DNA of 64,000 nucleotides, taken from contig NZ_FOIP01000001.1 in the NCBI RefSeq assembly GCF_900105215.1, positions 2,792,501 to 2,856,500 on the forward strand, in the 5' to 3' direction. Below, in pieces: positions 15,203 through 22,697 of this stretch; position 1 is the stretch's first letter; each line of letters begins with the position of its first letter. This stretch comes from Lacrimispora sphenoides. Its GTDB lineage: Bacteria > Bacillota > Clostridia > Lachnospirales > Lachnospiraceae. A program made the position numbers and the translations under genes. Below the pieces are notes generated by a model that saw only the letters and a program-made list of their open reading frames with translations, ran no database searches and had not been told where the DNA came from.

Positions 15203-17749
15203 TCAGTAAATTTTGTTAAGATCCAGAAACAGTTTGGCGATCTCAGGGTCAAACTGTGTTCCGGAACAGCGTCTGATTTCTTCCATTGCATCCAGGCTGT
15301 CCATAGCCTTGCGGTAAGCCAGATTGCTTGTCATGGCATCAAATGCATCGGCAACTGCAAGAATGCGGCATAGCAGTGGGATTTCAGTTTCTTTTAAGCC
15401 TCTGGGATAGCCGGACCCATCCCATCTCTCATGATGGGAGAGGATATAATCAGATACAGTAGAGAGCTCAGGAGTGTTTTGGGCGATGCGGTAGCCGATT
15501 TCTGGATGGCGTTTCATCTCTTTCCATTCCTCATCACTTAAGGGGCCAGGTTTCTTTAAGATCTCCATACTGATTCCGACTTTTCCGATATCGTGGAGCA
15601 TGGACAGAAGGGATAAATCATTTTTTTCTTCAGGAGCCAGGTCCAGCTTTTGGGCCATTGCGATACAGTAGGTTTCAATCCTTAAGGTATGTTCTTCCGT
15701 TTCCATGCTCTTTTCATGCAATGTGGCCAAAAGGGTATTTATGATTCGGTTGCGGTAGCTTTTTCCTTCTAAGAGCTTCTTATGATACATTTGTTCTTCC
15801 GCTTTTTGCAGTACCTGATGAAGATTTTCATACACGCTGTATTTAACATCAAATCCCAGGGATACGCTGATCTGCAGGGGAAGGCGGTCATTTTGCTTAA
15901 ATTCCTCCTCCAGCTTCTGTATGAGATCCTGGGCAGAAGCGGTATCGGTTTTCGGCAGCAGGATCAGGAATTCGTCTCCGCCCCATCTGCCTGCGATCCC
16001 GTTTTTCGGTAAGGCATGTTTAAATATTTTCGCAACTTCCTTTAAAAGGAAATCCCCTGTTTTGTGGCCAAAGACGTCATTGGTTACCTTTAGGCCATTT
16101 ACATCCCCCATGATTACCGTAATAGGCAGCATAGAGGCCCTATCGATCCGGATCATTTCCTCCTCCACGTACCTGCGGTTGAAGATTTCAGTCAATGAAT
16201 CATGATAGCTTAAGTACATAATCCGTCTCTGCTGCTTTTTTTCGTGGCTTACATCGTGAAAGACCATGACAACGCCGTACATATGTCCTGTTTGATCCTT
16301 GATGGGCGCGGCGCTGTCTGTAATGGGAATAAAATCTCCCTGTCTGTTTAAAAGAACGGTATGATTGGCAAATTCCACGATCTTTTCCGTTTTAAGAACG
16401 GCACGGATCGGGTTTGAGATGGCTTCTCCGGAGGTTTCATTCCTTAAATCAAAGATTTCCTCAAAAGGCCTTCCGATTGCAGTCTCATTATTCCAGCTAG
16501 TGATTTCCTGAGCGGCCTGATTTAAATAGGTAATTTTTCCTTCGTTATCAGTGGTAACGACGCCATCACCAATGGAGTTAAGGGTAACGCTTAACAATTC
16601 TTTGTCCCAATAAAGGTCGTATCTGAATTTTTCCCGGTCTGATACGTCAAAGATAATGGAGAAGAGCTGGCTTTTTCCTTCATAGGTGATTTGACTGGAA
16701 TATACGTCTACCATTTTGACAGTCCCGTCCTTTAAGCGGTGGGAAAACTGGGAATAGGGCCTTTCATTATTGAGGGCCTGAACACGCATAAGTTTGATGG
16801 CGTCATTAGGAGTTTGACTGATATCCTGTATGTGCATGGTTAAAATTTCTTCCCTGGTATAGCCATAAAAGCTGCGGGCTGATGGGTTGGCATTAAGTAT
16901 TTTCCCGGTATTCATATCAATGATCAGCATGACTGCAGAGTGCTCCGTAAACATGGAATTTAAGTTTTCAAGGAGTTGTTCCTTATCTTCCTGCAGCTTT
17001 TTTAATTCTGTAACATCAATTCGTGATCCGATAATATAGGAGACCTTCCGATTTTCCTTAACAGGGGTAAGCCGAACCAGACAATTCCTGGGGTTTCCCT
17101 TAAACTCTACGGTTTCCTCGTACATTATGGTTTCTCCGGAGGCGATACATTTCTTATATCCTTCCTGCAAAATACTCCCCACATCATCACCCATTGCTTC
17201 TATGGGTGTTTTTCCTTCCATAAGAGGAATGGTCAATCCGGTCAATCTTTGATGGACCATATTGTTTCGGATATAACGGAATTCTCCGTTTTTATATTCC
17301 AGAAAAAACAAACCATCCTGGGTGCTGTTAAAAAAAACATCAATATCCCGGTTTAGTCTTTCATTTTTCACTCTTTGAGACTCAAGCTCCCCATTGATTT
17401 CCGTGATGTCATCAAAAATAGCCGTCAGTCCGTCTGATGTGGGATTGTAGACAGTAACCTTAAAGCTGCGTTCCCCAATGATCACGATGAAATGCTTGTC
17501 TTTTTCTGCATTCCCTAAGCGTTCATGAAACGTACGCCATGCGGGGGCTTCTGCTTTATCTTTCAAAAGCAGGGATACGTTTTTATGCAGCGCTTTTTCT
17601 TTGTCAAGGCCCCAAAGATCAAAAAAGGCATCATTTGCTTCTGAAAGAACATATTCCGGTGTGTGTTTCGTACTTCCAAAGATAATTTCATAGTAGGCAT
17701 AGCCTAACGGCATCTGCATGAAAATTTTTTCTTTTTCCTCTTTTGCCAT
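15203..17749 (-). CDS. Multi-PAS diguanylate cyclase / HD-GYP phosphodiesterase (bifunctional c-di-GMP protein)
   Basis: 848 residues, soluble. Up to four PAS-like domains fill residues about 10-500 (for example FFNSTQDGLFFLEYKNGEF, AVMLIIDMNTGKILNANPSA and NSIGDGVVTTDNEGKITYLN). A GGDEF domain follows with an intact GRWGGDEF near residue 590, and an HD-GYP domain with HDIGKVG near 718 and HHERWDGSGYPRG near 770. Both catalytic motifs are intact, so it could make and hydrolyse cyclic di-GMP; no RxxD inhibitory site precedes GGDEF. Inputs may be ligands or redox through PAS. ATG 17749 follows AAAGGGGG by seven bases and is chosen over an upstream in-frame codon. Confidence 0.92.
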   Translation of the reverse strand: MAKEEKEKIFMQMPLGYAYYEIIFGSTKHTPEYVLSEANDAFFDLWGLDKEKALHKNVSLLLKDKAEAPAWRTFHERLGNAEKDKHFIVIIGERSFKVTVYNPTSDGLTAIFDDITEINGELESQRVKNERLNRDIDVFFNSTQDGLFFLEYKNGEFRYIRNNMVHQRLTGLTIPLMEGKTPIEAMGDDVGSILQEGYKKCIASGETIMYEETVEFKGNPRNCLVRLTPVKENRKVSYIIGSRIDVTELKKLQEDKEQLLENLNSMFTEHSAVMLIIDMNTGKILNANPSARSFYGYTREEILTMHIQDISQTPNDAIKLMRVQALNNERPYSQFSHRLKDGTVKMVDVYSSQITYEGKSQLFSIIFDVSDREKFRYDLYWDKELLSVTLNSIGDGVVTTDNEGKITYLNQAAQEITSWNNETAIGRPFEEIFDLRNETSGEAISNPIRAVLKTEKIVEFANHTVLLNRQGDFIPITDSAAPIKDQTGHMYGVVMVFHDVSHEKKQQRRIMYLSYHDSLTEIFNRRYVEEEMIRIDRASMLPITVIMGDVNGLKVTNDVFGHKTGDFLLKEVAKIFKHALPKNGIAGRWGGDEFLILLPKTDTASAQDLIQKLEEEFKQNDRLPLQISVSLGFDVKYSVYENLHQVLQKAEEQMYHKKLLEGKSYRNRIINTLLATLHEKSMETEEHTLRIETYCIAMAQKLDLAPEEKNDLSLLSMLHDIGKVGISMEILKKPGPLSDEEWKEMKRHPEIGYRIAQNTPELSTVSDYILSHHERWDGSGYPRGLKETEIPLLCRILAVADAFDAMTSNLAYRKAMDSLDAMEEIRRCSGTQFDPEIAKLFLDLNKIY

Positions 17750-18121
17750 AATAGGACCCCCTTTACGCAATTTTAATAGGTAAGGTGTTAAAATGCACCA
17801 ATTTGTAATAAAATAATATCAAAAGTTTTTTTGTTAAGCAATTCATATTTTGTGTTTTTTTACAAGAATTTTCACTTTTGTCATAAAAAACTTAATTTAT
17901 CTGAATTTTATTGACAGAACTTGCCAGCAGGATTTTGGTTAGCATCGGGAGAGGGGAATGCCATGAACAGGAGGGGAATCCATGATCCGGAGAATGCTGC
18001 TTTCCGGCGTTTTGTTTTGTCAATATTTTACAAAAATATATTTTTTATGGGCTGACAGGTACTATTTTGATTTATAAATCATAAAATATGGAAAATTGCT
18101 TAATTGAAAGGCAGTAATCTT
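17750..18121. other. Divergent intergenic region, AT-rich
   Basis: 372 bp between the c-di-GMP protein and the LysM gene. It holds T- and A-rich tracts, a TTTTACAAAAATAT partial palindrome near 18027 and the candidate sporulation promoter listed separately. No ORF, riboswitch fold or tRNA was recognised. Confidence 0.6.
18061..18088 (+). promoter_or_regulatory. Candidate mother-cell (SigK-like) sporulation promoter
   Basis: AC (18061-18062), 17 bases, then CATAAAATA (18080-18088) fits the SigK pattern AC-N16/17-CATANNNTA. It stands 33 bp before the LysM protein ATG. The match is short and could be chance in AT-rich DNA. Confidence 0.35.
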
Positions 18122-20377
18122 ATGACTCCTTGCCCTGAAGGATTGCTCTCCTACACGATTCAATCCGGTGATACACTATGGCTTATTTCACAGCGCTTTC
18201 GTACTACCGTAGAGGAAATTATGGTTGTAAATCCTGGAATAACCCCCAATAATCTGATGATTGGGCAGGTGATCTGCGTTCCCCAAGGAAGCAGGAACCG
18301 CAATATGCCATCACAGACGCAGCCGATGACCGGGCCTCAGACACAGCCTGCGACTCAGCCCCGGACTCAGCCAATGACCGGACCTCAGACACAACCTATG
18401 ACCGGGCCACAGACACAGCCTGCGACTCAGCCCCGGACCCAGCCAATGACCGGACCTCAGACACAACCTATGACCGGGCCACAGACCCAGCCTATGACGC
18501 AACCCCGGACCCAGCCGATGACCGGGCCACAGACCCAGCCGATGACACAACCCCAGACTCAACCAATGACTGGTCCCCAGACCCAGCCGACGACTGGTCC
18601 AATGACTCAGCCTCAGCGCAGGACCCAGACTCAGCCACAGACATCTGTTCCGGAAAACGGTATGAATAATTGTTCGGGAACGATGCAATCTTATACAATT
18701 CAAGCCGGAGATAACCTGTGGCTTATTTCGCGGCGTCATTCCATATCCATTGACGAAATTATGGAGGCGAATCCAGGCCTAAATCCGAATCGTCTGTTCA
18801 TTGGTCAGGTTATCTGTATTCCACAGGCGGGCGGTAATCGTAATATGCCTTCACAAGCTCAGCCGATGACTCAGCCTCAGACCCAGCCTCAGACCCAGCC
18901 TCAGACCCAGCCTCAGACCCAGCCTATGAATCAGCCTATGTCCCAAGCTTTTATAGAGGAAGACCGGAGACGCAGAAACATAAGGCCCAGGTGTCCGGAA
19001 GGTTTACATCCTTATACAGTTCAGGCCGGTGATACCTTATGGCTTATTTCACAGCGCCATTGCACTACAGTAGAAGCAATTATGGAGTCTAACCCGGGTA
19101 TAACTCCTGGTAATCTGTTTGTTGGCCAGGAAATCTGCATTCCTCGGTCAGCAGAATGCGCTGCGCCTGAAAGACCTCAAAACCGGCCACGCAATGAAGA
19201 AGGACGGAGAGAAGAACGCACGGAAGAAGAGCGCAGAAGGGAACGCATGGAGGAAGAGCGCAGAAGGGAACGCATGGAGGAAGAACGTAGAAGGGGACGC
19301 ATGGAGGAAGAACGTAGGAGGGAACGCCCTGAAGAAGAACGTAGAAGGGAACGCCCTGAAGAAGAACGCAGAAGGGAACGCCCTGAAGAAGAACGCAGAA
19401 GGGAGCGCCCTGAAGAAGGTCGAAGGGGACGCACCGAGAATCTCTGCCCAGGAGGATTACATTCTTATATCATAGAGGCTGGTGATACCCTTTGGATTAT
19501 TGCACAACGTTTTCAGACTACAGTTGAAGCGATTATCTCTGTAAATCCAGGTGTTAATCCAACAAATCTGTTTGTTGGTCAGGTGATTTGTATCCCATTT
19601 GGACAGAGACAGCCACCAATCTGCCCGACTCCGCAGCCAATGCCGACTCCGCAGCCAATGCCGACTCCGCAGCCAATGCCGACTCCGCAGCCAATGCCGA
19701 TTCCACAGCCAATGCCGACCCCGCAGCCAATGCCGACTCCACAGCCAATGCCGACTCCGCAGCCAATGCCGACTCCTCAGCCAATGCCGACTCCACAGCC
19801 AATGCCGCAGCCTCAACCCCCTATCACCATGTGTATCACCGAGGCTGAACAAAACGTATCTAACTATTTGAGGCTTTTATGGTTACAGCATGTATACTGG
19901 ACGAGAATGGTTATTGAAGGCATAGCTTTTGATCTTCCGAGTTTGAAAGTTACAACAGATCGCCTTCTGCAGAATCCAAAGGATTTCGAAGAGGTATTGG
20001 TAACGTTTTATGGGCAGGATACAGCAGCAAAATTTGCAGAGCTGCTGACAACTCACCTCACTATTGCCAATGAACTTGTTATAGCAGCGAAGGAAGGCAA
20101 CGTTGATGCTGCCTCCGATGCGGAAAAACGCTGGTATGAAAATGCAGACCAGATTGCAACATTCCTTTCCAATATCAATCCCAATTGGTCGGTCGATGAA
20201 TGGCAGGAAATGCTTTATAATCACCTGGCTATGACAAAAACGGAAGCTACTGATATTCTGACACAGAATTATGAAGACAGCATCGATATATTTGCAGACA
20301 TTGAAAGAGGAGCCCTGGAAATGGCCGATGTCATGACACAGGGAATCGTACAACAGTTCATGCAGTTTTTTAGATAG
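18122..20377 (+). CDS. Four-LysM repeat protein with low-complexity linkers and a C-terminal helical domain; possible spore coat protein
   Basis: 751 residues, no signal peptide and no transmembrane segment. Four LysM domains lie at about 9-55, 188-235, 290-343 and 441-493, each with YTIQSGDTLW-like, NPG and GQVICIP motifs. A different low-complexity linker follows each: TQPMTGPQ repeats, QTQP repeats, highly charged EERRRERxE repeats, and PQPMPT 6-residue repeats (about 501-565). Residues about 569-751 form a helical domain (LLWLQHVYWTRMVIEGIAFDLP, WYENADQIATFLSNINPNW) that elsewhere in Firmicutes occurs as a stand-alone protein of about 150 residues, sometimes mislabelled acetylglutamate kinase. 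LysM without secretion signal recalls SafA/SpoVID coat morphogens that bind cortex peptidoglycan from the mother cell; the role is inferred. Confidence 0.85.
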   Translation: MTPCPEGLLSYTIQSGDTLWLISQRFRTTVEEIMVVNPGITPNNLMIGQVICVPQGSRNRNMPSQTQPMTGPQTQPATQPRTQPMTGPQTQPMTGPQTQPATQPRTQPMTGPQTQPMTGPQTQPMTQPRTQPMTGPQTQPMTQPQTQPMTGPQTQPTTGPMTQPQRRTQTQPQTSVPENGMNNCSGTMQSYTIQAGDNLWLISRRHSISIDEIMEANPGLNPNRLFIGQVICIPQAGGNRNMPSQAQPMTQPQTQPQTQPQTQPQTQPMNQPMSQAFIEEDRRRRNIRPRCPEGLHPYTVQAGDTLWLISQRHCTTVEAIMESNPGITPGNLFVGQEICIPRSAECAAPERPQNRPRNEEGRREERTEEERRRERMEEERRRERMEEERRRGRMEEERRRERPEEERRRERPEEERRRERPEEERRRERPEEGRRGRTENLCPGGLHSYIIEAGDTLWIIAQRFQTTVEAIISVNPGVNPTNLFVGQVICIPFGQRQPPICPTPQPMPTPQPMPTPQPMPTPQPMPIPQPMPTPQPMPTPQPMPTPQPMPTPQPMPTPQPMPQPQPPITMCITEAEQNVSNYLRLLWLQHVYWTRMVIEGIAFDLPSLKVTTDRLLQNPKDFEEVLVTFYGQDTAAKFAELLTTHLTIANELVIAAKEGNVDAASDAEKRWYENADQIATFLSNINPNWSVDEWQEMLYNHLAMTKTEATDILTQNYEDSIDIFADIERGALEMADVMTQGIVQQFMQFFR
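18319..18640 (+). repeat. 24- to 48-bp tandem repeats encoding TQPMTGPQ linker
   Basis: Units such as ACCGGGCCTCAGACACAGCC recur between LysM1 and LysM2, in places as larger composite units (TQPMTGPQTQPATQPR). Part of the same low-complexity architecture as the repeats further downstream in this gene. Confidence 0.85.
19196..19435 (+). repeat. Tandem repeat encoding Glu/Arg-rich linker
   Basis: Repeats of about 24 bp (GAAGAACGCAGAAGGGAACG and variants) encode EERRRERxE units. They can form a charged single alpha-helix between LysM3 and LysM4. Near-identical copies imply slippage or unequal exchange. Confidence 0.85.
19624..19812 (+). repeat. 18-bp tandem repeat encoding PQPMPT
   Basis: About ten near-identical copies of CCGACTCCGCAGCCAATG encode the Pro-rich spacer before the C-terminal domain. 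Copies differ mainly at third positions (ACT/ACC/ATT, CCG/CCA/CCT). Confidence 0.9.
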
Positions 20378-20394
20378 TAATAATTAAATAAACG

Positions 20395-20440
20395 AGGGTA
20401 TCTCAAAAGTCAATGAATGTCTTTTGGGATACCCTTATTT
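20395..20440 (+). terminator. Terminator of the LysM gene
   Basis: AGGGTATCTCAAAAG pairs with CTTTTGGGATACCCT and is followed by TATTTTTCTTTT, 18 bp past the stop. Confidence 0.9.
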
Positions 20441-20545
20441 TTCTTTTGTTAGCAGACTGAAATACTTTGTGGTAAAATACCCATAAGACTGCGGCAGCAC
20501 TTTTGGTACTGCGGGCGTCTAATCGAGACAAAGGAACTGCATAAA

Positions 20546-21007
20546 TTGGGAGAGAAAATAACAATCAGGGATTATTATTCAAAAGATATTGAGGAAATGG
20601 CAGAATTATTTTATGATACAGTCCATAAAATATGCTCCAGAGACTATACAAAGGAGCAGCTTGATGCGTGGTCATCAAAAGATATTGACAGGGCTGCCTG
20701 GGACCGTTCATTTTTGGAGCATCATACGCTTGTAGCCGAGAAAAACGGTATGATCGTCGGATTTGGAGATATGGATAATACCGGTTATCTTGACCGTCTC
20801 TATATCCATAAGGACTATCAGGGGCAGGGGATTGCAACCGCCCTTTGTAACCGGCTGGAAGCAGATTTCCCTGCAGGTCCGGTGACAACACATGCTTCCA
20901 TAACTGCAAAGCCGTTTTTTGAATCCCGCGGATATAGGGTTATCAAGGAACAGCAGGTAGAACGAAAAGGCGTTATTCTGACAAATTACGTGATGAAGAA
21001 ATTTTGA
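20546..21007 (+). CDS. GNAT family N-acetyltransferase
   Basis: 153 residues, a single GNAT domain. The acetyl-CoA loop reads LDRLYIHKDYQGQGIATALCNRLE, followed by THASITAKPFFESRGYRVIKEQ, the motif B/C region. It resembles YafP/ElaA-type small acetyltransferases acting on unknown small molecules or peptides. The start is TTG 20546 with AAAGGAA ten bases upstream; no better ATG lies nearby. It is followed by a GIY-YIG-like gene about 100 bp away on the same strand. Confidence 0.85.
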   Translation: MGEKITIRDYYSKDIEEMAELFYDTVHKICSRDYTKEQLDAWSSKDIDRAAWDRSFLEHHTLVAEKNGMIVGFGDMDNTGYLDRLYIHKDYQGQGIATALCNRLEADFPAGPVTTHASITAKPFFESRGYRVIKEQQVERKGVILTNYVMKKF

Positions 21008-21108
21008 TAGAAGAAACTCTACGGAGCGTAGATTGAAAACCCCACGACGAACAACTACAATGATATGCGGAGAAGAAACTCTGAATTTAAGAAAGATGGT
21101 GAAATAAA

Positions 21109-21450
21109 ATGGATAAGTCATCAAGGAAAGCTCTGAAAGAGCAGTATCAAAATAGAAAAATAGTCGGGGGCGTATATTGTATTAAATGCAAGGACAGGGA
21201 TGAAGTATGGTTTCGGGCAACTGAAGATATGCAGGGGGCAAAAAACCGGTTCCAATTTTTTGTGTCAACGGATTCATGCCCTGAACCAAGTATGATGGAT
21301 GCGTGGAAGGAGTCCGGGGCATCCGGATTTTCCTTTGAAGTTATCGAGGAAATAGAAAGAAATGAAACACAGACGGATCGTGAATTTTCTGACGATGTTA
21401 ATACACTTTTGGAATTATGGCTGGAAAAGAATCAAAACCTTGATCCTTAA
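21109..21450 (+). CDS. Small GIY-YIG nuclease family protein
   Basis: 113 residues. The N-terminus MDKSSRKALKEQYQNRKIVGGVYCIKC followed by WFRATEDMQGAKNRFQF and a helical C-terminus matches small GIY-YIG family proteins common in Clostridia, in which the GIY...YIG core is degenerate (here GGVY). The catalytic Arg/Glu set is not clearly complete, so nuclease activity is doubtful. It precedes the XRE gene by 21 bp, suggesting cotranscription. Confidence 0.7.
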   Translation: MDKSSRKALKEQYQNRKIVGGVYCIKCKDRDEVWFRATEDMQGAKNRFQFFVSTDSCPEPSMMDAWKESGASGFSFEVIEEIERNETQTDREFSDDVNTLLELWLEKNQNLDP

Positions 21451-21471
21451 TTCCTGATATGGAGGTAAAGC

Positions 21472-22059
21472 ATGGAAAACAGTAGAGTAGGCAGCATAAT
21501 CCGCACCTTACGCCAGGAACTCCGTATGACGCAAAGGGAACTTGCGGATAAGATGAACCTTAGCGATAAAACCATTTCCAAGTGGGAGAGGGGCCTGGGT
21601 CTTCCTGATATTTCTCTTATACCGGAGCTTTCCCGGATTTTGGAGATTGATATTATGAATTTACTAGCCGGCGATTTGACTCCCAACGATTTTGCAGGAG
21701 GTAATATGAAAAATACAAAATATTTCGTTTGTTCCACATGTCAGAATATAACGTTCTGCACGGGAGAGGCGGAAGTCTCTTGCTGCGGCAAAAAATTAGC
21801 AGCTCAGACTTTGAAAAAGGCCGAAGAAGGCGAAAGACTGACCGTACACTTGGTAGAAGATGACTGGTATATCACCAGTGAACACCCTATGGATAAAGAG
21901 CATTACATTTCCTTTGTAGCTTTGGCATCCGGCGACCGCCTTCAGATCATCAAGCAATATCCTGAATGGAATTTAAATGTGCGCATTCCCAGAAGAGAAC
22001 ATGGAATGCTGATATGGTACAGTACGGATTATGGATTACGGTACCAGTTGTTAAAATAA
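21472..22059 (+). CDS. XRE family regulator with C-terminal zinc-ribbon / desulfoferrodoxin-like domain
   Basis: 195 residues. Residues 1-65 are a Cro/CI HTH (IRTLRQELRMTQRELADKMNLSDKTISKWERG). Residues about 82-108 hold a CSTCQNITFC and SCCGKKL cysteine set (zinc-ribbon-like), and residues about 120-195 carry EHPMDKEHYISFVALASGD, which resembles the HPMxxEHYI iron-binding segment of superoxide reductase/desulfoferrodoxin. The combination suggests a metal- or redox-sensing transcription factor (inference). The ribosome binding site is GGAGG at 21461. Confidence 0.85.
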   Translation: MENSRVGSIIRTLRQELRMTQRELADKMNLSDKTISKWERGLGLPDISLIPELSRILEIDIMNLLAGDLTPNDFAGGNMKNTKYFVCSTCQNITFCTGEAEVSCCGKKLAAQTLKKAEEGERLTVHLVEDDWYITSEHPMDKEHYISFVALASGDRLQIIKQYPEWNLNVRIPRREHGMLIWYSTDYGLRYQLLK

Positions 22060-22132
22060 GGCGGTATAGCCGAAAGCGGCAGCACTGCCGGTACACCGTT
22101 TAAACAGCGTATCGCTTATAATAAATGCAGAA

Positions 22133-22170
22133 GAAAAGCACAGGGAGGCTCAATGCCCCCTGTGCTTTTC
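22133..22170. terminator. Bidirectional terminator
   Basis: GAAAAGCACAGGG pairs with CCCTGTGCTTTTC between the XRE gene and the convergent yjdF gene. The yjdF stop codon lies within the hairpin. Confidence 0.88.
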
Positions 22171-22569
22171 CTTGCGTTTTTCCTGCCGCAGTTCAAATTG
22201 GCGTTCTTTCTCTGCTTCCCGCTGTTCACGGGAACGGGATTTGCGCTCCGATTTTACCTGCTCCTGTTGAAGCTTCAAAGCCTGCTGCGCCTTTGTTCCA
22301 ACCCCATTATTCTGCAGATGTTTTTCGATGTCCCTCTGCATTTTCTTGGGGTTGATGCGCCGTTCAGTCATTGGTGACGCTTCCAGAGATGGACTAAACC
22401 GCAGCCTGTTATAGTTTTTGAGTATGAAATCGTAGATTTCGTAGTCCTTTGGTTCTGCTCCAAAGGTGATTTTACAAGCTTCATATCTGCCTTCAAATTC
22501 ACGCTCACAGATGCCCACCCAAAAGGGCTCCTCAAAGAATACAGTCAGCCTGGTACCAGTCTTTCTCAT
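22150..22569 (-). CDS. yjdF: YjdF family protein (DUF2992)
   Basis: 139 residues. TRLTVFFEEPFWVGICER at the N-terminus, FGAEPKDYEIYDFILKNY, and a long basic helical tail (EQVKSERKSRSREQREAEKERQ region) are diagnostic of YjdF/DUF2992. The function is unproven; the gene is associated with a riboswitch class that binds aromatic heterocycles, and the protein is thought to help with toxic azaaromatic compounds. ATG 22569 has AAAAGGAGG. The conserved leader RNA precedes it directly. Confidence 0.92.
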   Translation of the reverse strand: MRKTGTRLTVFFEEPFWVGICEREFEGRYEACKITFGAEPKDYEIYDFILKNYNRLRFSPSLEASPMTERRINPKKMQRDIEKHLQNNGVGTKAQQALKLQQEQVKSERKSRSREQREAEKERQFELRQEKRKEKHRGH

Positions 22570-22594
22570 GATTAAATCCTCCTTTTAAATGCCT

Positions 22595-22675
22595 TACAAA
22601 GAACGGACAACCAAGGAGGCAGGTTACTGACAGCTTTCACTGCGTCCGGACTACCAACCGGAACTGTGTTTTTAT
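22595..22675 (-). ncRNA. yjdF riboswitch (azaaromatic-binding RNA)
   Basis: On the minus strand the leader contains ACAGTTCCGGTTGGTAGTCC, GGACGCAGTGAAAGCTGTCA, GTAACCTGCCTCCTTGG and TTGTCCG in order, ending just before the AAAAGGAGG of yjdF. TCCGG and CCGGA form a hairpin around TTGGTAGT, and ACAG can pair with CTGT. Position and these conserved blocks match my recollection of the yjdF motif; a covariance search would settle it. Confidence 0.75.
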
Positions 22676-22697
22676 CTTTGCATTGTATATTTTAACA

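Noticed and set aside
17750..18121. c-di-GMP riboswitch next to the GGDEF/HD-GYP gene
   Set aside because: The GEMM-I and GEMM-II conserved segments are absent on both strands.
18319..19812. CRISPR array
   Set aside because: The repeats are contiguous low-complexity coding repeats without unique spacers, and no cas gene is present.
19177..19852. Open frames on the minus strand and other frames across the LysM repeats (Ser/Arg- or Ala/Glu-rich)
   Set aside because: They are by-products of the short in-frame repeats of the LysM gene; no ribosome binding sites or recognisable domains.
22070..22110. Dispersed repeat shared with 20490-20520 (GCGGCAGCACT...GGTAC)
   Set aside because: The match is only about 16 bases in two places and lacks clear boundaries, so it may be coincidence.
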